Shown: positions 1-7,708 of the stretch, in pieces
Numbering within the stretch: the stretch's first letter is position 1
Layout of the letters: each line of letters begins with the position of its first letter
Assembly: GCA_030833145.1 (NCBI GenBank)
Contig: JAURHT010000043.1
Location: 1 to 13,982, forward strand
Source: Aquirufa sp.
GTDB taxonomy: Bacteria; Bacteroidota; Bacteroidia; Cytophagales; Spirosomataceae
Length of the DNA stretch: 13,982 bases
Direction of reading: 5' to 3'
Program-made: the position numbers and the translations under genes
Notes under the pieces: generated by a model
What the model was told of the DNA's origin: nothing
Databases searched by the model: none
The model's input: the letters and a program-made list of their open reading frames with translations, nothing else

Positions 1-284
1 ATAACGCCATCCGCCATACGTAGAACGCGTTCTACCTCACCGCCAAAGTCGGCGTGACCAGGTGTATCGATAATGTTGATTTTTACTCCATTATAACGAA
101 CAGATACGTTTTTAGACGTAATCGTAATCCCTCTTTCTCTCTCTAAGTCGTTATTGTCAAGGATCAAATCTCCAAATTCTTGATTTTCTCTAAAAATTTT
201 GGATGCATGAATGATTTTGTCAACTAGGGTCGTTTTACCGTGGTCAACGTGGGCAATAATGGCAATGTTGCGAATGCTTTGCAT
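1..284 (-). CDS. typA: TypA/BipA GTPase, N-terminal part (runs off the left edge)
   Basis: Translation GTPase of the TypA/BipA family, which binds the ribosome and acts in ribosome assembly and stress adaptation. Only the first 94 residues of a protein normally around 600 long are present. The P-loop (G1) is AHVDHGKT at residues 11-18, the switch I/G2 region is ERERGITI at 48-55 followed by SKN, and G3 is DTPGH at 73-77, followed by [10 protein letters not shown]. The SKN after RGITI and the FGGEVERV stretch point to TypA/BipA rather than LepA or EF-G. The ATG at 284 gives the usual start, [19 protein letters not shown]. There is no clear Shine-Dalgarno sequence, as is usual in Bacteroidota. 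A TACCTTTG promoter box lies about 55 bases upstream. The gene is intact as far as it can be read. Confidence 0.95.
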   Translation of the reverse strand, partial: MQSIRNIAIIAHVDHGKTTLVDKIIHASKIFRENQEFGDLILDNNDLERERGITITSKNVSVRYNGVKINIIDTPGHADFGGEVERVLRMADGV

Positions 285-338
285 AAAAATGTATTCGTTG
301 AATGAAACGAAATTCCTTTAATTGGGAAATTCAAGGTG

Positions 339-346
339 CAAAGGTA
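339..346 (-). promoter_or_regulatory. Bacteroidota -7 promoter box for typA
   Basis: Reading the minus strand, the octamer is TACCTTTG, a full match to the Bacteroidota -7 consensus TAnnTTTG. It lies in the 95-base gap between the dxs stop and the typA start and would place the transcript start near position 332, leaving a leader of roughly 50 bases. I see no good TTTG or TTG -33 element at the usual distance, so the call rests on the -7 box and its position. Confidence 0.6.
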
Positions 347-379
347 GGGATAATTTCTTTGAAAAGTACTAATTGCACT

Positions 380-2332
380 TTAAGAAATCATTGCTTTCGG
401 ATTATTTTTCGCCGTTTGTGTAGTGACGTTCGCTTGGATTTTTGCTAAAATGCCGTTTGCGTCGATTCCGCATAGGGCGTACAATTCTTTTTGCTCCCCG
501 TGCTCGACGATTTCATCTGGAATTCCGAGGCGAATAAGTTGTGAAGTATAGTTGTGATCTACCATAAATTCCGCAATCGCTGACCCAAATCCACCCTGAA
601 TCGCTGCATCTTCTACCGTAATCACCTTCTTGAATTGCGCAAATACGCGGTGCAATAACTCTTCGTCCAATGGTTTCACAAAGCGCATATCGAATAAGGC
701 CGGTTTCAAGCCATTTTTACGCGCCATTTCGCATGCAGCTATCGCTTCATTTCCAATGTGACCTATCGATAAGATGGCAATTTCCTCGCCTTCTACCAAT
801 TGAACCCCTTTCCCGATTTCAATTTCTTCGAAGTTGGTTCTCCAAGCAGGCATCACACCTTCTCCACGTGGATAACGAATAGTAATCGCTTTTTCGTGGT
901 TTTTGAAAGAGTCTAAGGACGCCGTATACATGATATTGCGTAGCTCTTGTTCATTACGAGGGGCTGCTACAATCATGTTTGGCACACAACGCATGAAGGC
1001 TAAATCAAGTAACCCATGATGAGTGGGTCCATCCGCTCCCGCTAAACCAGCGCGGTCCAGGCAGAAAATGACGGGTAATTTTTGCAAGCAGACATCGTGT
1101 ACGACTTGGTCGTAACCACGCTGCATAAATGAACTATAGATATTACAGAAAACGGTTAATCCCTGAGTCGCTAATCCCGCTGAGAAGGTGACCGCATGTT
1201 GTTCCGCGATTCCTACGTCAAAAGCGCGATCTGGCATCGCCCGCATCATAATGTTCAAGGAAGATCCTGAAGGCATCGCAGGGGTGATACCCATGATTTT
1301 TGGGTTCTTCTCGGCTAATTCTAATAAGGTATGGCCAAAAACCTCCTGGTATTTAGGGGGCTGAGGATCATCGTAGGTCTTTTTGTGAATCTCTCCAGTC
1401 GTCTTGTCGAATTTGCCAGGAGCATGCCATAATGTTTGATCCTTTTCCGCCAGGGAGTATCCTTTGCCTTTCGTCGTGATGCAATGCAAGATCTTAGGGC
1501 CAGGAATATCTTTTAAGTCGTTTAGAACCGTCGTTAAATTGTCGATATCGTGTCCGTCGATAGGGCCAAAATACCGCAAATTCAAGGATTCAAACAGGTT
1601 GCTTTGCTTTAATAAGGTTGCTTTCAGTCCATTCTCGATCTTAGAAACAATCTCTTGTGCCGTTTTACCGAACTTGGACATTTTGCCTAACAGATTCCAC
1701 ACATCGTCTTTCACCTTGTTGTAGGTGTGCGAAGTCGTGATGTCCGTTAAATATTCTTTTAAGGCACCCACATTCGGGTCGATCGCCATGCAGTTATCGT
1801 TCAAGATAATCAACATGTTGTTTGGAATATCGCCAGCATGGTTCATGGCTTCGAAAGCCATCCCTGCTGTCATCGATCCATCGCCGATTACCGCGATGTG
1901 TTGTCTGTGCGTTTCTTTTTTGTAACCAGAAGCCACCGCCATGCCCAGCGCCGCTGAGATGGAAGTGGAGGAGTGTCCTACACCAAACGTGTCGAAGGGA
2001 CTTTCAGAGCGTTTCGGAAAGCCCGAAATACCACCCATTAAGCGATTCGTATGGAAATTTTCTCGGCGTCCAGTTAAGATTTTGTGGCCATAAGCCTGGT
2101 GCCCTACATCCCAAACCAATTGGTCATCGGGTGTATTAAACACATAATGTAAGGCTACTGTTAACTCTGTTACCCCTAAAGAAGCCCCAAAATGGCCACC
2201 ATTCACCGATACGTTATCAATGATAAATTGACGTAACTCGTCACAAACTTGAGGTAAGTCTGATTTCGGCAACTTGCGCAAATCCTCCGGAGTGGTGATT
2301 TGGCTAAGTAAAGGACCGGCTTCAAATTGCAT
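380..2332 (-). CDS. dxs: 1-deoxy-D-xylulose-5-phosphate synthase (DXS)
   Basis: Condenses pyruvate and glyceraldehyde 3-phosphate into 1-deoxy-D-xylulose 5-phosphate, the first step of the MEP isoprenoid pathway, and also feeds thiamine and pyridoxal synthesis. The protein is 650 residues, close to the usual 620-640. The thiamine diphosphate site is visible: HFGASLGV at 47-54, GHSSTS at 119-124, GDGSMTAG at 150-157 and NDN at 178-180. The pyrimidine domain has the catalytic Glu in GIAEQHAV at 374-381 (E377) and the DXS-type DGPTHHG at 434-440. A transketolase C-terminal domain follows from about residue 510. All key residues are present. It lies 58 bases downstream of a rhomboid gene on the same strand but has its own -7 box, so it can be transcribed independently. 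The ATG at 2332 is the only sensible start. Confidence 0.97.
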   Translation of the reverse strand: MQFEAGPLLSQITTPEDLRKLPKSDLPQVCDELRQFIIDNVSVNGGHFGASLGVTELTVALHYVFNTPDDQLVWDVGHQAYGHKILTGRRENFHTNRLMGGISGFPKRSESPFDTFGVGHSSTSISAALGMAVASGYKKETHRQHIAVIGDGSMTAGMAFEAMNHAGDIPNNMLIILNDNCMAIDPNVGALKEYLTDITTSHTYNKVKDDVWNLLGKMSKFGKTAQEIVSKIENGLKATLLKQSNLFESLNLRYFGPIDGHDIDNLTTVLNDLKDIPGPKILHCITTKGKGYSLAEKDQTLWHAPGKFDKTTGEIHKKTYDDPQPPKYQEVFGHTLLELAEKNPKIMGITPAMPSGSSLNIMMRAMPDRAFDVGIAEQHAVTFSAGLATQGLTVFCNIYSSFMQRGYDQVVHDVCLQKLPVIFCLDRAGLAGADGPTHHGLLDLAFMRCVPNMIVAAPRNEQELRNIMYTASLDSFKNHEKAITIRYPRGEGVMPAWRTNFEEIEIGKGVQLVEGEEIAILSIGHIGNEAIAACEMARKNGLKPALFDMRFVKPLDEELLHRVFAQFKKVITVEDAAIQGGFGSAIAEFMVDHNYTSQLIRLGIPDEIVEHGEQKELYALCGIDANGILAKIQANVTTQTAKNNPKAMIS

Positions 2333-2366
2333 AGACGCTTGTGATGATGGTGAAAGATTAACCTTA

Positions 2367-2374
2367 CAAAGGTA
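2367..2374 (-). promoter_or_regulatory. Bacteroidota -7 promoter box for dxs
   Basis: On the minus strand this reads TACCTTTG, a full TAnnTTTG match, 34 bases upstream of the dxs ATG. It sits in the 58-base gap after the second rhomboid gene. The implied transcript start is near 2360, with a leader of about 28 bases. No convincing -33 TTG is seen upstream, where the sequence is A-rich and enters the end of the rhomboid gene. Confidence 0.6.
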
Positions 2375-2390
2375 AAAATGTTTTTAAGCC

Positions 2391-3245
2391 TTAGTCATTT
2401 TTTTGACTCGCTTTGAATAATCTTTTTTGTTCGAAGTCCGTTAGGCTGTCATATCCGGACTGTGATATTTTGTCCAAAATGGCATTCAACTCCTCCTCCG
2501 GTACGGTTTCGAGTTCTTTTCTAGGTTGCACTTTTTGATGTACAGCCTGCGCAAACTCTTTAATTTTTATTTCAAATATCGCTTGGGGGCGGGAGGCGGC
2601 TAAGAAGTTTTTGGCAAAAATAAATCCCAATACCGCTCCGCCTAAGTGCGCAATATTGCCTCCTGCGTTTGCTCCAGTCGTTTCGATGAAAGACCATAGG
2701 ATATAAAAAGCCGAAATGTATTTGATGCGAACCGGACCCAATAATAACAAATGCACTTGGTAATTAGGTCGAATGGTCGCCGCTGCCACCACTACTGCAA
2801 ATACGCCTGCAGATGCACCATTGAGGAATGTAGGCCCTTTGGCAATGAAAAAACTTACTGTATTCATCGCTAAAAGAAAGGCCACAGCGCCTGCTAAACC
2901 TCCATAGAAATAGAGCTGAACCAGTCGTTTATTCCCAATGAAATCTTGAATAATGATCCCGAACCAATATAGGAACATCATATTGAAGATGAGGTGGAAT
3001 ACCTCGATGTGCAAGAAAAAATAGGTAATCAGGCTCCAGGGTCTTTCAATCAATAAATCGAGTGCGGAAGGAAGTGAAACCTGCGTAAAAAAGGCATCGA
3101 ATAATTCCGATTTTCCTGCAATCAGAAGACCTACCCTCGCGATCATCAAAGCCACAAATAGGGCTCCATTGGCTATAATGATTTTAAGTAAGCCCTGTCC
3201 AGGCTGTTGAATAATATTTTTTATATCGGTCCAAATGCTGCGCAT
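2391..3245 (-). CDS. Rhomboid-family intramembrane serine protease with C-terminal cytosolic tail (rhomboid B)
   Basis: Predicted inner-membrane serine protease that cuts transmembrane helices; the substrate is unknown. It is 284 residues with about six hydrophobic segments. The family motif HxxxN is seen as HLIFNMM at 84-90. The catalytic Ser is S145 in GASAG (143-147) and the catalytic His is H200 in AHLGG (199-203), so the dyad is intact. After the last membrane segment (ending near 212) comes a hydrophilic tail of about 70 residues that ends in a conserved-looking block, LDKISQSGYDSLTDFEQKRL (257-276), a C-terminal module I recall on Bacteroidota rhomboids. The gene starts 1 base after the stop of rhomboid A, so the two are almost certainly co-transcribed and may be translationally coupled. 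Confidence 0.92.
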   Translation of the reverse strand: MRSIWTDIKNIIQQPGQGLLKIIIANGALFVALMIARVGLLIAGKSELFDAFFTQVSLPSALDLLIERPWSLITYFFLHIEVFHLIFNMMFLYWFGIIIQDFIGNKRLVQLYFYGGLAGAVAFLLAMNTVSFFIAKGPTFLNGASAGVFAVVVAAATIRPNYQVHLLLLGPVRIKYISAFYILWSFIETTGANAGGNIAHLGGAVLGFIFAKNFLAASRPQAIFEIKIKEFAQAVHQKVQPRKELETVPEEELNAILDKISQSGYDSLTDFEQKRLFKASQKND

Positions 3246-3246
3246 C

Positions 3247-3987
3247 TTAATAGAAGCTATCGCGTTTTTGTCTCCAAATCAACAATAAAATCACTGCAAA
3301 AAGCATTCCTCCTAAGTGGGCAAAATGCGCTACGTTATCTCCCTCCGCAGCTGCTTTTCCCGCCCATAATTCATAAAAGGCAAAGCCCATCACTAGGTAT
3401 TTCGCTTTGACTGGAATCGGAATAGGGAAGACGAACATCTCCGAGTTTGGGAATAAATAACCGTAAGCCATCAAAATACCGAAAACGCCTCCTGAAGCTC
3501 CCACCACTGGGTTTTGAGTGGTGTAATTTTTGTAGTGATCAATTGCTCCTAAGGCGTTTAATCTGCCCTCGTTAATCGATGTACTTCCGTCAAAACGGTT
3601 GAAATAGTCCATTAAGAAGTCCGAATTTGGGTTCGATAAGGCTAATTCCAACGCTTTGCGAATGCTCGCGTAATCGTGGAAATACTGAATGGCTTCGTGT
3701 AATAAGCCTGCTCCGACGCCGCAGAAAAGGAAGAAGAACAAGAAGCGTGGTCCGCCCCAAATACGCTCTAGTATAGATCCAAACATATAGAGTCCAAACA
3801 TATTCATCAATAAGTGCATAAAATTCGCGTGCACGAACATATAGCTGATGATTTGGAAATAATGGAATTTACTCGATTGGAAAAAATACAAAGCAAATAA
3901 ATCATCCGGAATGAAGGCTGATCCTAAGAAGATAGCAACATTCACGAAAATCAAATTTCGTACGGTGGGTGTTAAATTTCTTAGCAT
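3247..3987 (-). CDS. Rhomboid-family intramembrane serine protease (rhomboid A)
   Basis: Predicted inner-membrane serine protease of 246 residues. The motif HxxxN is at 58-62 (HLLMNMFG region). The catalytic Ser is S165 in GASGG (163-167), and the His is in HFAHLGG (221-227), most likely H224. A mostly polar insertion of about 55 residues (roughly 104-158) separates the third membrane segment from the Ser-bearing segment, which makes this protein differ from rhomboid B in layout. It has no long C-terminal tail, ending soon after the last membrane helix. It begins 4 bases after the cysS stop and ends 1 base before rhomboid B, so it is the middle gene of a cysS-rhomboid-rhomboid cluster. The two rhomboids are clearly divergent in sequence, not a recent duplication. 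Confidence 0.93.
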   Translation of the reverse strand: MLRNLTPTVRNLIFVNVAIFLGSAFIPDDLFALYFFQSSKFHYFQIISYMFVHANFMHLLMNMFGLYMFGSILERIWGGPRFLFFFLFCGVGAGLLHEAIQYFHDYASIRKALELALSNPNSDFLMDYFNRFDGSTSINEGRLNALGAIDHYKNYTTQNPVVGASGGVFGILMAYGYLFPNSEMFVFPIPIPVKAKYLVMGFAFYELWAGKAAAEGDNVAHFAHLGGMLFAVILLLIWRQKRDSFY

Positions 3988-3991
3988 ATTC

Positions 3992-5482
3992 TTATTCTTC
4001 GTAACCCCAGTCGATGGAGTTTTTCATGTCTTTAATCAATAATCCAGCAGATTTGAAGGCGCCGCGGATTTCATCTACTTTGTCGTATTGTCTACTTTCC
4101 TTGAAACCCTTGTAGAGCTGAAGAAGTTCCTCTGTCAAGCCATTCATCTCAGCAGGGACCTCTTCTATAATCCCCAGGACTTCCTCTAAAATGCTGATAT
4201 AAGAACGCTGTAAATTCGAAAATGTTTCAGCAGAAATGGATTCGAACGCTAATGCTCCCGTGTAAAGCGAATTGATTTTCTTTAACAAGGTAAACAAGTG
4301 CGCAATTGCCACTGCTGTGTTCAAGTCATCATTCATTCCGTCGTAACAACCTTGAATGGCGTCTTTGATTTCCTTTTCTTGGGCGGCATCCGGGTTCGCG
4401 GTAATATCTGCAGGATAAGCTAACTTTTTAATGATGCGCAAACCGTTTGCAATCTTCTTGTATCCTTTTTGGGCTGCTTTTAAGGCATCGTTCGAGAAGT
4501 CCAAAGTACTGCGGTATTGTGACTGCAACATAAAGAAACGCACCGTCATGGGGCTGTAAGCTTGATCTAACAGCGGGTGATTTCCGGCAATTAACTCAGC
4601 CGGCAAAAACGAGTTCCCTAGGGATTTACTCATTTTTTGGCCATTTACGGTTAACATATTCGTGTGCATCCAGTAACGTACTGGAGCGCGGTCATAGGCC
4701 CCTTTCGCTTGTGCAATTTCACATTCGTGGTGCGGGAATTTTAAATCCATTCCACCGCCATGAATGTCAAAAGTATCGCCTAAGTATTTGTGGCTCATGC
4801 AGGTACACTCTAAGTGCCAGCCTGGGAAACCCTCTCCCCAAGGAGATGGCCAACGCATGATATGTTCCGGAGCGGCTTTTTTCCAAAGCGCAAAATCCAA
4901 TGGACTGCGCTTCTCACCCACACCATCTAAGTCACGTGTTTCGGTTAACAAGTCTTCGATCACGCGGCCAGATAGATGTCCATAATTACCGCCATTTTTA
5001 TTGTAGGTTTCGATGTCAAAATACACCGAACCATTCGATTCGTAGGCTAAACCTTTTTCAATTAAGGATTTCGTGGTCTCGATTTGCTCCACGATATGTC
5101 CTGTTGCCGTAGGTTCTATGTTAGGAGGGAGCAGATTGAACTTTTCTAATACTTGGTGGAAGTCTTGGGTAAAGCGATGAACGATTTCCATCGGCTCTAA
5201 TTTTTCCAATTTGGCCATCTTCCCAATCTTATCCTCGCCCTCATCGCCGTCACCCACTAAGTGACCTACATCCGTAATGTTACGTACATAACGCACCTTA
5301 TATCCGATATGCAATAAATAGCGATTTAAGATGTCAAAAGACGTAAACGTGCGCACATTGCCCAAGTGGGCATAATTGTATACCGTGGGTCCGCAGACAT
5401 AAAGTCCGACGTGATTTTCGTGTATCGGGGTGAAAAGTTCTTTTTCACGACTCAGGGTATTGTATATCTTTAAGGGCTGCAT
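3992..5482 (-). CDS. cysS: Cysteinyl-tRNA synthetase
   Basis: Class I aminoacyl-tRNA synthetase that charges tRNA-Cys, in the cytoplasm. It is 496 residues, slightly longer than the E. coli enzyme (461). The HIGH-type signature is AHLGN at 38-42, preceded by YVCGPTVYN, and the KMSKS loop is at 283-287. The zinc ligands expected from E. coli CysRS are all found: C30, C226 (in HLECTC), H251 and E255 (in FPHHECEIAQ). The C-terminal helical anticodon-binding region is present. It is the first gene of the cluster with the two rhomboids, and its promoter lies in the divergent gap shared with the GNAT-fold gene. The ATG at 5482 gives the usual short N-terminus before the YVCGPTVY strand. Confidence 0.97.
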   Translation of the reverse strand: MQPLKIYNTLSREKELFTPIHENHVGLYVCGPTVYNYAHLGNVRTFTSFDILNRYLLHIGYKVRYVRNITDVGHLVGDGDEGEDKIGKMAKLEKLEPMEIVHRFTQDFHQVLEKFNLLPPNIEPTATGHIVEQIETTKSLIEKGLAYESNGSVYFDIETYNKNGGNYGHLSGRVIEDLLTETRDLDGVGEKRSPLDFALWKKAAPEHIMRWPSPWGEGFPGWHLECTCMSHKYLGDTFDIHGGGMDLKFPHHECEIAQAKGAYDRAPVRYWMHTNMLTVNGQKMSKSLGNSFLPAELIAGNHPLLDQAYSPMTVRFFMLQSQYRSTLDFSNDALKAAQKGYKKIANGLRIIKKLAYPADITANPDAAQEKEIKDAIQGCYDGMNDDLNTAVAIAHLFTLLKKINSLYTGALAFESISAETFSNLQRSYISILEEVLGIIEEVPAEMNGLTEELLQLYKGFKESRQYDKVDEIRGAFKSAGLLIKDMKNSIDWGYEE

Positions 5483-5524
5483 GGTAAGCGGATCGTTTCT
5501 GATCGAAAGGGGATAATAAGGAAT

Positions 5525-5556
5525 TAAAATTAATTGGATTCTTTTAATTCACCAAA
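5525..5556 (-). promoter_or_regulatory. Probable cysS promoter (-33 TTTG, -7 TAATTTTA)
   Basis: On the minus strand a TTTG at 5556-5553 is followed after 20 bases by TAATTTTA at 5532-5525, which matches TAnnTTTG in seven of eight positions. Spacing and order fit the Bacteroidota housekeeping promoter. The start of transcription would be near 5518, giving a leader of about 35 bases before the cysS ATG. It would drive cysS and the two rhomboids. The imperfect -7 keeps confidence moderate. Confidence 0.5.
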
Positions 5557-5572
5557 CCCAAACGCAATTCAT

Positions 5573-5580
5573 TACCTTTG
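5573..5580 (+). promoter_or_regulatory. -7 promoter box for the GNAT-fold gene; decides its start codon
   Basis: TACCTTTG on the plus strand is a full match to TAnnTTTG. Transcription would begin near 5587. This excludes the upstream in-frame TTG at 5578, which lies inside the box, and supports the ATG at 5611 as the true start, with a leader of about 24 bases. No clear -33 TTG is present 17-23 bases upstream. The same octamer precedes dxs and typA. Confidence 0.6.
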
Positions 5581-5610
5581 TATGTTTTTTCGCATTCTAA
5601 CGTTATTCGC

Positions 5611-6786
5611 ATGTTTTTGAGAGAAGTAGGAGACGACGCTCGACTAAAAAAGACCTTTTTGGAATTCCCGGTTCAGCTCTATGCCAGCGATCCTAATTGG
5701 ATTCGTCCCTTAGATAACGATATTTCGTCTGTGTTCGATCCGCGCAAGAATCCTCATTTTAAGCAAGGGGAGGCGATTCGTTGGATTTTATATGCTGAAT
5801 CTGGCGAGGCCATCGGTCGTGTGGCGGCCTTTTATGAGCGAAACACGAAAGAGGGCGAAGTTCCCGTGGGTGGAATGGGTTTCTTTGAGTGTATCGAAGA
5901 CGAGAAAGCAGCGTTTATGCTATTTGAGGCATGTCAAAATTGGCTAGCGGAGCGAGGAATGGAGGGGATGGATGGCCCGATTAATTTTGGGGAGCGCGAT
6001 AGTTTCTGGGGTTTGATGGTCAAAGGTTGGGAATTTGAGCCCACTTATAAAATGCCTTGGACGAAGCCTTATTACATTCGGTTCTTTGAAAAATACGGTT
6101 TCCAAGACTATTTCCAGCAATATGTGTTCGTTTCGCCTATCGCTGGCGCTAATGTGACGCAGGGAATTGAAGAAAAGGCGCAGCGTATTTTTGAGAATCC
6201 AGATTACGTTTTTCAGCACATTGAGAAGAGTAATCTGTCCAAATATGCGGAAGATTTTCGTTTCATTTTCAATGCCGCTTGGGCGAAATTCCCTGGAGTC
6301 AAGGAGATGAGTTCAGAATCTGCCCAAAAACTCGTGAAAACCATGAAGCCCATCATCGATGAGCAATTACTCTGGTTTGCCTATACAACAGACGGAACGC
6401 CGGTGGCATTCTTCATTGTGATCCCGGATTTAAACCAAATCGTGAAACACCTAAACGGCAAATTGAATTGGTGGGGCATGATTAAATTCCTGTTGTTGAA
6501 ATTAAAAGGAACCTTGACCCGTACGTGCGGGGTGATTTTTGGGGTAACTCCAGATCACCAAGGTAAAGGAGTCGAATCCGCTATTGCGCTTCGTTTCCGC
6601 GAAGTCGCTCGTACGAATCCATTCTATCCTTATACCACCATGGACATGAACTGGGTGGGGGACTTTAATCCTAAAATGCTTCGCTTTGTCTCCCAATTAG
6701 GAGCCACAAATGATAAAACTTTTATTACATACCGTAAATTTTTCAATCCAAATCAACCCTTTAGTCGTTGTCCTAAAGTAGGTTAA
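5611..6786 (+). CDS. GNAT-fold N-acetyltransferase-like protein of unknown substrate
   Basis: The product from the ATG at 5611 is 391 residues. The frame is open further up to a TTG at 5578, but that codon lies in the promoter box. No signal peptide or membrane segment is seen. The C-terminal half carries a GNAT-like acetyl-CoA loop, GVTPDHQGKGV (311-321), followed by a helix. The N-terminal half has a block DGPINFGERDSFWG (121-134), then PYYIRFFEKYGF (153-164), which resembles the YghO-like group of GNAT-related proteins. The arrangement suggests two degenerate GNAT folds in one chain, of which the second keeps the cofactor loop. Substrate and role are not known. The gene is followed after 10 bases by a PfkB-type kinase, and the two are probably one transcript. 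Confidence 0.75.
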   Translation: MFLREVGDDARLKKTFLEFPVQLYASDPNWIRPLDNDISSVFDPRKNPHFKQGEAIRWILYAESGEAIGRVAAFYERNTKEGEVPVGGMGFFECIEDEKAAFMLFEACQNWLAERGMEGMDGPINFGERDSFWGLMVKGWEFEPTYKMPWTKPYYIRFFEKYGFQDYFQQYVFVSPIAGANVTQGIEEKAQRIFENPDYVFQHIEKSNLSKYAEDFRFIFNAAWAKFPGVKEMSSESAQKLVKTMKPIIDEQLLWFAYTTDGTPVAFFIVIPDLNQIVKHLNGKLNWWGMIKFLLLKLKGTLTRTCGVIFGVTPDHQGKGVESAIALRFREVARTNPFYPYTTMDMNWVGDFNPKMLRFVSQLGATNDKTFITYRKFFNPNQPFSRCPKVG

Positions 6787-6796
6787 ATAATTAATT

Positions 6797-7705
6797 ATGA
6801 GCTTATTATCTATTGGAACCGTTGCGTTCGACGCCTTAGAAACCCCTTACGGAAAGACCGATAAAATCATCGGTGGATCTTGTACGTACATTGCTTTATC
6901 TGCGGCTTTCTTTTTGCCAAAGGTAAACGTAGTAGCCGTAGTGGGAGATGATTTTCCACAAGAATACATGGACACGTTGACGTCTCGCGGCATCAATTTG
7001 GACGGTTTGCAAATCAAGAAAGGGGAGAAGTCGTTCTTTTGGGCAGGTAAATACCACAACAACATGAATTCACGTGACACTTTAGTGACGGAATTGAACG
7101 TGTTAGCTGATTTCAAGCCGGAGATCCCAGCATCTTACCAAGATTGTGATTATTTAATGTTAGGAAACCTGACGCCACAAGTGCAAATCGAGGCGATTCA
7201 AGGGCTGAACAAACGTCCAAAATTAGTCGTAATGGACACCATGAACTTCTGGATGGATGTAGCGATGGATGATTTGAAGCGCGTGTTGACGATGGTGGAT
7301 GTGCTTTGCATTAACGATGAAGAGGCTCGTCAATTATCTGAGCAATACTCTCTTCGCACTGCTGCTAAGATGATTATGGCGATGGGACCTAAGACCTTGA
7401 TTATTAAGAAAGGGGAGCACGGCGCCTTGTTGTTCCAAGGAGATCGCATGTTCTATTGCCCAGCGCTTCCTTTAGAGGACGTTTTCGATCCGACAGGTGC
7501 GGGTGATACCTTCGTAGGAGGATTCATTGGTTACCTAGCCAAGACGGACGATATTTCGTTTGAAAACATGCGCCGCGCGATCGTTCACGGATCTGCGATG
7601 GCTTCTTTCTGTGTAGAGAAATTCGGTACAGAGCGTTTATTCGAAATCACGGAAGCTGATTTAGCGAGCCGTGTGAATGAATTCAGAGAGTTAGCTTCGT
7701 TCTAA
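6797..7705 (+). CDS. PfkB-family (ribokinase-like) sugar or nucleoside kinase
   Basis: Cytoplasmic ATP-dependent kinase of the ribokinase/PfkB superfamily, 302 residues, the normal length. The N-terminal substrate region includes GGSCTYIALSAAFF (26-39). The second PfkB signature is DPTGAGDTFVGGF (231-243), with the anion hole GAGD and the catalytic base D237. NDEEAR (173-178) and IKKGEHGALL (203-212) are further family landmarks. The phosphoryl acceptor cannot be told from sequence; I recall close relatives in Bacteroidota being annotated only as sugar kinase. It follows the GNAT-fold gene by 10 bases. It ends 3 bases before the stop codon of the convergent M16-like gene, with no terminator space between them. 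The ATG at 6797 fits the start of the first beta strand. Confidence 0.9.
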   Translation: MSLLSIGTVAFDALETPYGKTDKIIGGSCTYIALSAAFFLPKVNVVAVVGDDFPQEYMDTLTSRGINLDGLQIKKGEKSFFWAGKYHNNMNSRDTLVTELNVLADFKPEIPASYQDCDYLMLGNLTPQVQIEAIQGLNKRPKLVVMDTMNFWMDVAMDDLKRVLTMVDVLCINDEEARQLSEQYSLRTAAKMIMAMGPKTLIIKKGEHGALLFQGDRMFYCPALPLEDVFDPTGAGDTFVGGFIGYLAKTDDISFENMRRAIVHGSAMASFCVEKFGTERLFEITEADLASRVNEFRELASF

Positions 7706-7708
7706 TTC

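Noticed and set aside
361..380. Small hairpin with a following T-run behind dxs as a terminator
   Set aside because: The stem is only about four pairs plus a mismatch and the T-run is four bases. This is too weak to call.
5500..5520. Paired GATC elements in the cysS-GNAT gap as an operator
   Set aside because: Only four-base arms around a six-base spacer. This is expected by chance and nothing else supports a binding site.
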